Shown: one piece after another, positions 25,519-34,014 of the stretch
Numbering within the stretch: position 1 is the first letter of the stretch
How the letters are laid out: each line of letters opens with the position of its first letter
From: Streptomyces pseudovenezuelae
GTDB taxonomy: Bacteria; Actinomycetota; Actinomycetes; Streptomycetales; Streptomycetaceae
Direction: 5' to 3'
Length of the DNA: 64,000 nucleotides
Assembly (NCBI RefSeq): GCF_001513955.1
Contig: NZ_KQ948151.1
Span: forward strand, 505,271-569,270
Translations under genes and position numbers: made by a program
The notes under the pieces: generated by a model
Seen by the model: the letters and a program-made list of their open reading frames with translations, nothing else
The model's database searches: none
Told to the model about the DNA's origin: nothing

Positions 25519-26840
25519 CAGGTCTTCACCACCCGGGGGAACTTGGCGACGCTGGTCATGGTCTTCAACAGGTCCTCCTCGGTGCGCATGTCGAGCACCG
25601 GCTTGACTCCGGTCCGCTCGCGCACGGCCTCGCTCAGGCGTCCGGCGAGGGCGTCGACGTCGCCGGTGAGATGGGGGTCGTAGCCGACGCGCAGCCGCAG
25701 TTCGTCGACCTCGCGCCGGTCCCGGACGATCTGGAAGACGCCCGCTACGGTCTCCGGCTGGTCCTCGACCGCCTGCCAGACGTCCCGCAGGACGACGGAG
25801 CGTCCCCGGACCACCGTCTCGTCGCCGCGCCGCCCGGCCACCCACATACGGGCGTGGGTGCGGCCGCAGCCGCAGGTGTCGCGGGAGAGTCGGACGAGGT
25901 CCTCGCTGCGGTAACGGATCAGCGGCGCGGCCCGGTTGTCCAGGTCGGTGGCGACCAGTTCGCCGAGGTCGCTCTCGGGGACGTCGTGCCAGCCGTGCTC
26001 GTCGACCTCGACGCACTCGGCGAAGACGGTGTCCTCCCACAGGTGGAAGCCGTCGTGCTCGCGACACTCCCAGGCGGTGCCGGTATCGGCGGCGCTGGTG
26101 TACTCGTAGACGTCGATGCCCCAGTCGTCGCGGATCCGCTCGCGCATCTTCCGGCTGAGGGGCTGGCCGGCGCAGGAGGCGCCCTTGAGGGAGGAGAAGG
26201 CCTCCCTCAGGTCGGTCTTCTCGGCCAGGTGCTCAAGCTCCACCATCTGCGGATACATCATCTGCAGATAGGCGGGCCGGTAGGTGCGCAGGGCCTCGAC
26301 GACCTCGGGCATGTTGCCCATCCAGGTGTCGACCTCGATGACCACCGCGCCCAGCGCCTGGAAGCCGGCGTCCATGAAGTTGCGGAAGGTGCCGGGCGGG
26401 CTCAGGACCCGGTCGCCGGGCCTCAGGCCCAGCTCCCACAGGTCCCGCACCTGGGCGGTCACCAGGGGCGGGGCGTCCTGCCAGATCTCGGCGAAGAACT
26501 CCGGGTCGCCGGTGGTCCCGGAACTGGAGGAGACCGAGGTCAGCTCCTCGACCGGGACGCAGAGCAGGCCGGCGAAGGGATCGCCGGTGCGGCTCCGGTA
26601 GGCGCGGATCATGTCCTTGGTGATGAACGGAATCCGTGCCCGGAAGTCCTCCAGGGAGCGGATGTGTCGCGGGTGGGCCCCGTGCTCGTCCCACAGCTCG
26701 CGATAGAAGGCCGAGTTGGCGTAGGCGTACTCCACGAGCTCCAGGAGCCGTTCTTCCTGCCGTGCGCGCAGTTCCTCGCGCGGCATGGTCTCCACCTGGG
26801 GCTCGAAGTACCTGTCAGCGGTGTCCCTGTCACCGACCAT
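25518..26840 (-). CDS. PaaK-like (phenylacetate-CoA ligase family) adenylate-forming enzyme
   Basis: A 440-residue PaaK-family ligase. TSVSSSSGTTGDPEFF (ATP-phosphate loop) lies near residue 105, YEYTSAADTGTAWEC near 220, and RYRSEDLVRLSRDTCGCGRTHARM (hinge and Cys-rich zinc-binding region) near 310. The C-terminal part GVKPVLDMRTEEDLLKTMTSVAKFPRVVKT matches the family end. It should activate an aromatic or related carboxylic acid with ATP and CoA. AGGAGG precedes the ATG. It is the first gene of a seven-gene minus-strand operon, divergent from etfB across site F. Confidence 0.9.
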   Translation of the reverse strand: MVGDRDTADRYFEPQVETMPREELRARQEERLLELVEYAYANSAFYRELWDEHGAHPRHIRSLEDFRARIPFITKDMIRAYRSRTGDPFAGLLCVPVEELTSVSSSSGTTGDPEFFAEIWQDAPPLVTAQVRDLWELGLRPGDRVLSPPGTFRNFMDAGFQALGAVVIEVDTWMGNMPEVVEALRTYRPAYLQMMYPQMVELEHLAEKTDLREAFSSLKGASCAGQPLSRKMRERIRDDWGIDVYEYTSAADTGTAWECREHDGFHLWEDTVFAECVEVDEHGWHDVPESDLGELVATDLDNRAAPLIRYRSEDLVRLSRDTCGCGRTHARMWVAGRRGDETVVRGRSVVLRDVWQAVEDQPETVAGVFQIVRDRREVDELRLRVGYDPHLTGDVDALAGRLSEAVRERTGVKPVLDMRTEEDLLKTMTSVAKFPRVVKT

Positions 26841-26944
26841 GGCGCCTCCTCGCGGCTCAGTGCCCAGATCTTCCAGCTATCAGCGCAATCAGTCAACCAA
26901 TTCGACGGATTGAGAGCGAGACTCGCGCTCCGCCGATCTATATA

Positions 26945-26959
26945 GTTAACTATTAGAAC
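26945..26959 (+). promoter_or_regulatory. Candidate operator, site F
   Basis: GTTAACTATTAGAAC matches the shared motif. It overlaps a 12-bp palindrome ATAGTTAACTAT (26942-26953). It lies in the intergenic region between the divergent PaaK-like ligase and etfB genes, about 30 bases before the etfB start, so it could control two large operons. Confidence 0.55.
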
Positions 26960-26983
26960 TCATTCAACCACAGGAGGGCTGTC

Positions 26984-27763
26984 GTGAAGATCGTTGTCTG
27001 CGTGAAGCACGTCCCCGACGCCACGGCGGACCGCACCTTCTCCGAGGACGGCACCACCGACCGGGAGGCGGTCGACTCACTGCTGTCCGAACTCGACGAA
27101 TACGCCGTCGAGCAGGCGCTGCGCCTGTCCGAGTCGGACGCCGACGCCGAGATCAGCTTTCTCACCGTCGGCCCGGACGACGCGCGCGACGCCCTGCGCA
27201 AGGCCCTGGCCATGGGCGGTGACGCGGCGATCCATGTCAGCGACGAGGACATCGAGGGCAGCGACGCGTTCGGCACGTCACTGGTGCTGGCCAAGGCGAT
27301 CGAGCGGCACGGCTTCGATCTCGTGCTGTGCGGGATGGCCTCGACGGACGGCAGCATGGGCGTGCTGCCCGCGCTGCTCGCCGAGCGGCTCGGCGTCCCG
27401 GCCGTCACCCACCTCGAAGAGCTGGCGATCGAGGACCGCACCGTCACCGGGCGCCGCGAGGGCGAGGGCGCCACCGTACGGATTCAGGGCGCCCTGCCGG
27501 CCGTCGTCTCGGTGACCGACCGCTCCGGGGACGCCCGCTACCCCTCTTTCAAGGGGATCATGGCCGCGAAGAAGAAGCCGGTGGAGACCCTCGGTCTCTC
27601 CGATCTCGGCATCGAGGCCGCACAGGTCGGCCGGGCCGGAGCGCGGTCGGCCGTGGACACCGCGACCCGGCGCCCGCCGCGCGCCAAGGGCGAGATCGTC
27701 GCCGACGAGGGGACGGGCGGCATCGGACTCGCCGCGTTCCTCACCACCAAGAAGTTCATCTGA
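26984..27763 (+). CDS. etfB: Electron transfer flavoprotein beta subunit
   Basis: A 259-residue EtfB/FixA protein. It opens MKIVVCVKHVPDA, then has EYAVEQALRLSES, LVLCGMASTDGSMGVLPALLAERLG and the signature VTHLEELAIEDR. With EtfA it accepts electrons from acyl-CoA dehydrogenases and passes them to the quinone pool. GTG 26984 is preceded by AGGAGGG. A dedicated copy inside a cluster with six dehydrogenases suggests high flux or specificity for this pathway. Confidence 0.96.
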   Translation: MKIVVCVKHVPDATADRTFSEDGTTDREAVDSLLSELDEYAVEQALRLSESDADAEISFLTVGPDDARDALRKALAMGGDAAIHVSDEDIEGSDAFGTSLVLAKAIERHGFDLVLCGMASTDGSMGVLPALLAERLGVPAVTHLEELAIEDRTVTGRREGEGATVRIQGALPAVVSVTDRSGDARYPSFKGIMAAKKKPVETLGLSDLGIEAAQVGRAGARSAVDTATRRPPRAKGEIVADEGTGGIGLAAFLTTKKFI

Positions 27764-27803
27764 CCGCGCCCCGACCTCACATACCTGAAGGAGTTGCATC
27801 ACC

Positions 27804-28766
27804 GTGGCCGAGATCCTCGTCCTCGTCGACCACGTCGACGGTGCCGTACGCAAGCCGACCCTCGAACTGCTCACCCTGGCCCGCCGCTTGGGCGAACCCT
27901 CCGCCGTCTTCCTCGGGCCGGGCGCCGACAGCGCGACCGAGGTGCTCGGCCGGTACGGCGCCCGGAAGGTCTACGTCGTGGACGCCCCCGAGGTCGACGA
28001 ATACCTCGTGACCCCGGCCGTGGACACCCTTACCCAACTCGCCGAACGCACCGGACCGGCCGCGATCCTGCTGCCGTCCGGGCCGGACGGCAAGGAGATC
28101 GCCGCGAGGGTCGCGCTGCGGCTCGGCTCCGGACTCATCACCGACGCCGTCGACGTCACCGCGGGACCCGAGGGACCGGTCACCGAGCAGTCGGCGTTCG
28201 CCGCGACGTACCAGGTCACCGCGCACGTCACCCAGGGCGTGCCGGTGATCACGGTCAAGCCGAACGCCGCCGCCCCCGAGGCCGCCCCCGCAGATCCCGT
28301 CGTCGAGAAGCAGGACGTCACCTTCGGCCCGGCCTCGCACGCCGTCCGGGTCCTGTCCCGCACACCCCGGGAGCGCGGCGACCGGCCCGAACTGACCGAG
28401 GCCGACGTCGTCGTCTCCGGCGGGCGCGGGGTGAACGGCGCCGAGAACTTCGCCCTCATCGAACGGGTCGCCGACGCGCTCGGCGCGGCCGTCGGGGCGT
28501 CCCGGGCGGCCGTGGACGCGGGCTGGTATCCGCACAGCCACCAGGTCGGGCAGACCGGCACCCAGGTCTCCCCGCAGCTCTACCTCGCCGCCGGCATCTC
28601 CGGCGCGATCCAGCACCGGGCGGGCATGCAGACGTCCAAGACCATCGTCGCCGTCAACAAGGACGCCGACGCGCCGATCTTCGAACTCGCCGACCACGGC
28701 GTGGTCGGGGACCTCTTCGCGGTGCTGCCGCAGCTGGTGGACGAGATCGAGCGGCGCCGGAGCTGA
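27804..28766 (+). CDS. etfA: Electron transfer flavoprotein alpha subunit
   Basis: A 320-residue EtfA/FixB protein with a C-terminal FAD domain: SGGRGVNGAENF, GASRAAVDAGWYPHSHQVGQTG, LYLAAGISGAIQH and VAVNKDADAPIFELADHGVVGD. It binds FAD and pairs with EtfB encoded 40 bases upstream. AAGGAG lies before the GTG at 27804. About 100 bases separate it from the amidohydrolase gene, which has its own motif site. Confidence 0.96.
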   Translation: MAEILVLVDHVDGAVRKPTLELLTLARRLGEPSAVFLGPGADSATEVLGRYGARKVYVVDAPEVDEYLVTPAVDTLTQLAERTGPAAILLPSGPDGKEIAARVALRLGSGLITDAVDVTAGPEGPVTEQSAFAATYQVTAHVTQGVPVITVKPNAAAPEAAPADPVVEKQDVTFGPASHAVRVLSRTPRERGDRPELTEADVVVSGGRGVNGAENFALIERVADALGAAVGASRAAVDAGWYPHSHQVGQTGTQVSPQLYLAAGISGAIQHRAGMQTSKTIVAVNKDADAPIFELADHGVVGDLFAVLPQLVDEIERRRS

Positions 28767-28814
28767 TCTCCACTCCTCCCGGCCTTCCCTTCGGCCATCC
28801 ATACAACTAAAATC

Positions 28815-28829
28815 GCTAACTGATTACAT
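28815..28829 (+). promoter_or_regulatory. Candidate operator, site G
   Basis: GCTAACTGATTACAT matches the shared motif and shares TAACTGATT with site B. It lies in the AT-rich gap between etfA and the amidohydrolase gene, which suggests a second promoter within this plus-strand group. Confidence 0.5.
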
Positions 28830-28864
28830 CCATTGAGCTTGCAGCCCTGACCCGAAGGAGCGTC

Positions 28865-29944
28865 ATGACGAAGATCTGGGTCAACTCCGGGGACTCCCAT
28901 GTGATGGAACCCGCCGACGTGTGGACCGACAGGCTGCCCGCACGGCTCGGCGCCCGCGCCCCGCGCAGCGAGCGCGGCGAGAAGTACGAGATGCTCTACA
29001 TCGACGGGGAGCGCATCGACCGACAGCTCGGCGACTTCATGGACGCCATGCGTCCGCCGGGCGCCTGGGACCTGAAGGTCCGCCTCAAGGACCTCGACCA
29101 GGAGGGTGTGTGGTCCCAACTGGCCTTCCCCTCCATGGGGTTCTGGCTGGTGTCGATCACCGACCGGGAGCTGGCCCGGGAGACCGTACGGGCCTGGAAC
29201 GACTGGGCCCACGAGGAGATCCTCAGCAAGAACAAGCGGGTCATCACCACCGCCTGCCTCTCGACCGCCGACATCGACGACGCGGTCGCCGAGGTGGAAC
29301 GGGTGGCGGAGCTGGGGTTCAAGGCCGTCTTCCTGCCGTGCTCGACGCGACCGGGCGAGGAATACGCCCTGGAGCGCTGGGAGCCGCTGTGGACCGCGGT
29401 CGAACGGGCGGGGCTGGTGCTCGGCTTCCACATCGGCACCGGCGCGCAGAACGTCGTCTTCCGCGGACCCGGCGGCGCGGTCGTCAACTACATGGAGACG
29501 ACCTACCCGGGCATGCGCGTCGTGTCCCACATGGTCGCGGGCGGCGCCCTGGACCGCCACCCCGACCTGAGGATCCTCATCGCGGAGGGCGGCGCGGGAT
29601 GGGTGCCGGCCATCGGCGACCGGATGGACGAGGCCTACCGCCAGCACGGCATGTTCGTCCGGCCCAAGCTCAGCCGGCTGCCCAGCGAGATCATCAGGCA
29701 GCAGGTGTACGCCTCCTTCCAGCACGACAAGAGCTCGGTGGAGATCGTCGAGTCGACCGGCTACCGCAACGTGATGTGGGGCGACGACTACCCCCACCTG
29801 GAAGGCACCTACGGCCACACCCAGTCCACGCTGCACGACCTGTTCGACGGCGTGCCGGACGACATCCGCGAGCGCGTCACGCGCGGCACCTTCAACGAGC
29901 TCTTCCGCCTGCCGGACCAGACTCCCCAGGAGGCGGCCGTCTGA
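28865..29944 (+). CDS. Amidohydrolase family 2 (ACMSD-like) metal-dependent hydrolase/decarboxylase
   Basis: A 359-residue TIM-barrel protein of the amidohydrolase 2 family. It begins VNSGDSHVMEP, the DxH-type N-terminal motif of the ACMSD branch. Further metal ligands are probably in LGFHIGTG, VVSHMVAGG and WGDDYPHLEGTYGHT near the C-terminus. Such enzymes decarboxylate or hydrolyse cyclic and aromatic acids; in this setting a ring-opening hydrolysis or decarboxylation of an intermediate is a reasonable inference. AAGGAG precedes the ATG. It is followed after about 20 bases by the GNAT fusion gene. Confidence 0.9.
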   Translation: MTKIWVNSGDSHVMEPADVWTDRLPARLGARAPRSERGEKYEMLYIDGERIDRQLGDFMDAMRPPGAWDLKVRLKDLDQEGVWSQLAFPSMGFWLVSITDRELARETVRAWNDWAHEEILSKNKRVITTACLSTADIDDAVAEVERVAELGFKAVFLPCSTRPGEEYALERWEPLWTAVERAGLVLGFHIGTGAQNVVFRGPGGAVVNYMETTYPGMRVVSHMVAGGALDRHPDLRILIAEGGAGWVPAIGDRMDEAYRQHGMFVRPKLSRLPSEIIRQQVYASFQHDKSSVEIVESTGYRNVMWGDDYPHLEGTYGHTQSTLHDLFDGVPDDIRERVTRGTFNELFRLPDQTPQEAAV

Positions 29945-29967
29945 GCGGCGCCGACGGAACCACTGCG

Positions 29968-32427
29968 GTGACCACTCACTCGTACCCCTCGGACTCCCCG
30001 CACCCCTCGTATCCCGAGGACCTGGAACGGCCCGGACTCGTCAGGACGGGGCGGTCGACCTTCGTCCGGCCCATCCGGGCGGAGGACGCCGACCGCCTGG
30101 TCGAGTTCGTCGGCACCCTGTCCCGCGCCACGCTGGCCTACCGCTCCCTCGGCCCGGTGGTCCGCGCCCGCGACGACGTCATCCGGCGCGGCGCCCACGT
30201 GGACTACCTCAACGAGCTTGCGCTCGTCGCCCTGGCCGGTGACGAGATCGCCGGCCTGGTGCGTTACGTCCGTGACCCGGAGGAACCGGAGCACGCCGAG
30301 GTCACGTTCACCATCCGGGACGACCACCAGAGCGAGGGGTTCGGCAGGCTGCTCCTGGAGCACATCGCCGCCGCCGCGCGGGCACGGGGCATCCGTGTGC
30401 TGGAGGCCGACGTCCTCGCCGACAACGCCCGGATGATCAACGTGTTCCTCGGCTCCGGCTACCGTACCGAAGCCGGTCCGCCCGGCCAGATCATCCACTT
30501 CGAGATCGCCGTCGACCCGCAGGCCCAGGCCGTGGCGCGGGCCGAGCGGCGCGAGCAGACGGCCGTACGGCGCTCGCTCAAGCCCCTGCTCGAACCGCGC
30601 TCGGTCGCCGTGATCGGCGCCAACCGCGACCCGCTGACGATCGGCCACGAGATCGTCGCCAACCTGCTGCGGGGCGGCTTCGCCGGCCGCGTGTTCCCCG
30701 TCAACCCGCGGGCCGAGCAGATCGCCGGGGCGCGGGCGTACGCAAGCGTCCGCGCCCTGCCCGAGCCGCCGGACCTGGCGCTGGTGGCCGTACGCGCCGA
30801 GGCGGTGCCCGGTGTCGTAAGGGAGTGCGCGGAGGCAGGGGTCAAGGCGGTGGTCGTCGTCTCGACGGGCTTCGGAGAGACCGGAGCCGAGGGGCGAGCC
30901 GGCGAACTGGAGCTGGCCCGTTTCGCCCGCGCCTCCGGGATGCGGCTGGTGGGCCCGAACTGCATGGGCGTGGTCAACACGACCCCCGCGGCGCGCCTGG
31001 CCGCGACCTTCTCGCCCGCCCTGCCGACGCCCGGCCGGGTGGCGATGTCCAGCCAGTCCGGGCCGCTCGGGCTCGCGGTGCTCGACTACGCCCGGCGGCT
31101 GCGACTCGGCTTCTCCGGCTTCGTGTCGGTGGGCCACGCCGTCGACGTCTCCACCGACGAACTGCTCCAGTGGTGGGAGGAGGACCCAGGGACCTCGGTG
31201 ATCCTGCTGCATGTCGAGACCTTCGGCGATCCGCGCCGGTTCGCCCGTGTCGCCCGCCGGATCGCACCGCGCAAGCCCATCGTCGCGGTCCACCCGGGCC
31301 ACGCGGACTCGGCGGTGGACTCGCTGTTCGCCCAGTCCGGCGTGATCCGCACCCGTAGTCTCCAGGAGCTGTTCGACGTCGCCCTGCTGCTCGCCCACCA
31401 GCCTCCCCCACCCGGGAACCGGGTCGCCGTGATCACCAACGCGGGCGGCCCGGCGGCGCTGACGGTCGGCGCGTGCGCGGCGAGCGGGCTGTGCGTGCCC
31501 GCGCTGGGTGAGCGCACCCGGCAGACGCTCCGTCCCGTCCTCTCGCCCCACGCCGAGGTCTCCAACCCGATCGATCTGACGCCCACCGCCACGGCCGCCC
31601 ACTACCGGCAGGCCCTGGACGCCGCCCTAGCGGACGACGGCATCGACGCGGCCGTCGTCCTGTTCATGCCGCCGCTGGCGGACAAGCCCGACGAAGTGGC
31701 GTCGGCGATCCTCGACGCGGCCGCGGCCCGGCCCGACAAACCGGTGCTGGCCAGCTTCCTGGGCGGCGCGGGCGTCGCCGACCTTCTGCACCGCGGCGAC
31801 CTGGTCGTCCCGACGTACACGTTCCCCGAGGCCGCGGCCACCTCGCTCGGACACGCGGCGGCCTACCAGAGCTGGCGCAGCACCCCTGCGGGCGTCGTAC
31901 CCGACCTTGCGAGCGTCGACACCGAGCGGGCCCGGTCGCTGATCGCCTCCCGCGCCCCCGGTCCCGTCCCCGCGGCGGTCGTCGCGGAACTGCTCGCCGC
32001 GTACGGGATCGCCGTGCGCGGAGGTGCACCGGGCCCCGGATCGCATGCCGGACCGGACGCGTTCCTCACCGTCCGCGCCGACCCGGTCTTCGGCCCGGTG
32101 GTCGCCTTCGGCCTCACCGGGGACTACGCCGATCTCATGGCGGACGTCGCCCACCGCGTCACCCCCCTCAGCGACCGTGACGCCCGCGAGATGGTCCGCT
32201 CGCTGCGGGCCGCCCCACTGCTGGACGGCCGGACCGGCGGCCCGGGGGTGGACCTCGGGGCCCTGGAGGAGACCGTCCTGCGCATCTCGGCGATGGTCGA
32301 GGATCACCCCGAGATCGAGGCGCTGGAACTGCGCCCGGTACGGCTCCTGCCGCCCGGGGACGGAGTGGCCGTCGCGCACGCGACGATCCAACTGGCCGAC
32401 AACACAGCAGCTGGAGGTTCCTCGTGA
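29968..32427 (+). CDS. GNAT-acyl-CoA synthetase-like fusion (Pat-type lysine acyltransferase) with shortened ATP-grasp
   Basis: An 819-residue multidomain protein. The N-terminal GNAT domain (about 30-180) has the acetyl-CoA loop QSEGFGRLL. An NDP-forming acetyl-CoA synthetase-like part starts near 205 (CoA-binding RSVAVIGAN; LVGPNCMGVVNTTP; SSQSGPLGLAVLD). The region with the phospho-His neighbourhood reads VSVGHAVDVS. The C-terminal ATP-grasp segment is abbreviated: AELLAAYGIAV runs within about 25 residues into DPVFGPVVAFGL, so roughly 90 residues including nucleotide-binding parts are missing. Streptomyces PatA proteins with N-terminal GNAT acylate and inactivate acyl-CoA synthetases; I infer the same target class here. 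The start is GTG 29968, with modest support. Confidence 0.85.
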   Translation: MTTHSYPSDSPHPSYPEDLERPGLVRTGRSTFVRPIRAEDADRLVEFVGTLSRATLAYRSLGPVVRARDDVIRRGAHVDYLNELALVALAGDEIAGLVRYVRDPEEPEHAEVTFTIRDDHQSEGFGRLLLEHIAAAARARGIRVLEADVLADNARMINVFLGSGYRTEAGPPGQIIHFEIAVDPQAQAVARAERREQTAVRRSLKPLLEPRSVAVIGANRDPLTIGHEIVANLLRGGFAGRVFPVNPRAEQIAGARAYASVRALPEPPDLALVAVRAEAVPGVVRECAEAGVKAVVVVSTGFGETGAEGRAGELELARFARASGMRLVGPNCMGVVNTTPAARLAATFSPALPTPGRVAMSSQSGPLGLAVLDYARRLRLGFSGFVSVGHAVDVSTDELLQWWEEDPGTSVILLHVETFGDPRRFARVARRIAPRKPIVAVHPGHADSAVDSLFAQSGVIRTRSLQELFDVALLLAHQPPPPGNRVAVITNAGGPAALTVGACAASGLCVPALGERTRQTLRPVLSPHAEVSNPIDLTPTATAAHYRQALDAALADDGIDAAVVLFMPPLADKPDEVASAILDAAAARPDKPVLASFLGGAGVADLLHRGDLVVPTYTFPEAAATSLGHAAAYQSWRSTPAGVVPDLASVDTERARSLIASRAPGPVPAAVVAELLAAYGIAVRGGAPGPGSHAGPDAFLTVRADPVFGPVVAFGLTGDYADLMADVAHRVTPLSDRDAREMVRSLRAAPLLDGRTGGPGVDLGALEETVLRISAMVEDHPEIEALELRPVRLLPPGDGVAVAHATIQLADNTAAGGSS

Positions 32428-33398
32428 AGGTGGGCATCTACTTCGATCTGCGCAACCCGCCGCCGTGGCAACAGAGTTGGTCGCGGGTCTACGGCTTCGC
32501 CCTGGAGATGTGCGAGGAGGCGGACCGGCTCGGCCTCGACTCGGTCTGGTTCTCCGAACACCACGGCTTCGAGGACGGCTATCTCCCCCAGCCGCTCACC
32601 ATGGCCGCGGCTGCCGCCGCGCGCACCCGGCTGATCCGCCTGGGCACCGCGGTCATCCCCGCACCCCTGCACGCGGCCCCCGAGATCGCCGAACAGGCCG
32701 CCCTCGTGGACCTCATCAGCGACGGCCGCCTGGACCTCGGACTCGGCACCGGCTACCGGGTGCCCGAATACCGGCTGTACGGCGCCGACCTCGCCAAGCG
32801 CTACACCACGACCGATCAGCGGGTACGGGAGATCCGCGGCCTGTGGGCCGAATCCCTGGTCACCCCGGGACCGGTCCAGGATCCGCTGCCGATCTGGCTC
32901 GGCTACCAGGGCCCGCAGGGCGCCCGCCGGGCCGGACGGCTCGGCACCGGGCTGCTGTCGCTCAACCCGGCGCTGCTGACGCCGTACCGGGAAGGGCTCG
33001 CCGAGAACGGGTACGACGTGGCGGCGGGCCGTATGCAGGGCTCGTTCACCACATTCGTCACCGAGGACCCCGACGGCGACTGGCCGGTGGTGCGCAAGCA
33101 CTTGGCGTACCAGTGGGACAGCTACCGCCGGTACATGGTGGAGGGCACCGACCAGCCGCTCCCCCGCCCCATCGACCCCGAGAAGTGGCGGGAGACGGGG
33201 CTGAGCGCGACCGGTGTCGGTCAGTTCCTCTACGGCACTCCGCAGGACGTCGCCGATGCCATCAAGGCGTACGTGGCCGGGTTGCCGGTGGAGGGCGTGT
33301 TCCTGTGGGCCTCGCTGGCCGGGATGCCCGAGGACATGGTGGCCCGGCAGGTGCAGCTCATCGCGGGGAAGCTGCGCGCGCTGCTGGCCGACATCTGA
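32424..33398 (+). CDS. LLM-class flavin-dependent oxidoreductase
   Basis: A 324-residue luciferase-like protein with VWFSEHHGFEDGYLPQPL near residue 40 (typical of FMN-dependent bacterial luciferase-like enzymes), RLGTAVIPAPLHAAPEIAEQ near 70, and SDGRLDLGLGTGYRVPEY near 100. It starts by GTGA overlap with the GNAT fusion gene. It probably catalyses a flavin- or F420-dependent oxidation in the pathway. It is only distantly similar to the LLM protein at 2526, so the two are unlikely to be redundant. Confidence 0.88.
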   Translation: MKVGIYFDLRNPPPWQQSWSRVYGFALEMCEEADRLGLDSVWFSEHHGFEDGYLPQPLTMAAAAAARTRLIRLGTAVIPAPLHAAPEIAEQAALVDLISDGRLDLGLGTGYRVPEYRLYGADLAKRYTTTDQRVREIRGLWAESLVTPGPVQDPLPIWLGYQGPQGARRAGRLGTGLLSLNPALLTPYREGLAENGYDVAAGRMQGSFTTFVTEDPDGDWPVVRKHLAYQWDSYRRYMVEGTDQPLPRPIDPEKWRETGLSATGVGQFLYGTPQDVADAIKAYVAGLPVEGVFLWASLAGMPEDMVARQVQLIAGKLRALLADI

Positions 33399-33471
33399 CA
33401 TTCCGATGTCCGAACTTCGGCGTGCCACTTCGGTGTCCGCCACTCCAACGTCCGACAAGAGGAGCCACACC

Positions 33472-33987
33472 ATGTCCACGACGCCACCGACGGGTCCCTG
33501 GGCCGGGGCGGACTTCCAGGAGCCGCCCCGCACCCCCGGCGGGGTCGCCCTGTGCGGGGCGTGCCGCGCCGCCGGTTCCTGCCGGCTGGGAGTGGAGCGC
33601 GAGCGGCTCGACGAGGACGGGTCGGCGCGGTTCGAGCTGTCCTGCCCGCGGGACCAGGAGGGCGGGCCCGATGTGGCGCACGGCGGCTGGACCGCGGCCG
33701 TACTGGACGACTGCCTAGGCCATCTGCCGCTGCTGCACCGGGTGTTGAGCGTGACGGCGGAACTGACCGTGAGCTTCGTGAAGCCGGTGCCGGTGCAGCG
33801 GCCGCTGGAGGTCCGGGCCTGGGTGGAGAAGCGGGAGGGCAGCCGCTGGTACATCGCGGGCGAGATGGTGCTGCTGCCGACGCGGGCCGTGCTGGCCCGG
33901 GTCTCCGGGATCTGGGTGACCCGGGACCGGGGCCACTTCGCACGGCACCAGGAGTGGCTTGCGGGCCAGGACGACGAGGCTCGATAG
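33472..33987 (+). CDS. PaaI-like hotdog-fold thioesterase
   Basis: A 171-residue hotdog protein. A short Cys-rich start (CGACRAAGSC) precedes the hotdog core: GGPDVAHGGWTAAVLDD (catalytic-type HGG near 68), TAELTVSFVKPVPVQRPLEVRAWVEKREG (core motif VSFVKPVP) and ARVSGIWVTRD. It should hydrolyse an acyl-CoA thioester, releasing CoA from stalled intermediates. AAGAGGAG precedes the ATG at 33472. It is the last gene of the plus-strand group and converges on the dehydrogenase at 34015. Confidence 0.86.
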   Translation: MSTTPPTGPWAGADFQEPPRTPGGVALCGACRAAGSCRLGVERERLDEDGSARFELSCPRDQEGGPDVAHGGWTAAVLDDCLGHLPLLHRVLSVTAELTVSFVKPVPVQRPLEVRAWVEKREGSRWYIAGEMVLLPTRAVLARVSGIWVTRDRGHFARHQEWLAGQDDEAR

Positions 33988-34014
33988 GAACAACAGCCGG
34001 CAGGCCGGCGGGGC

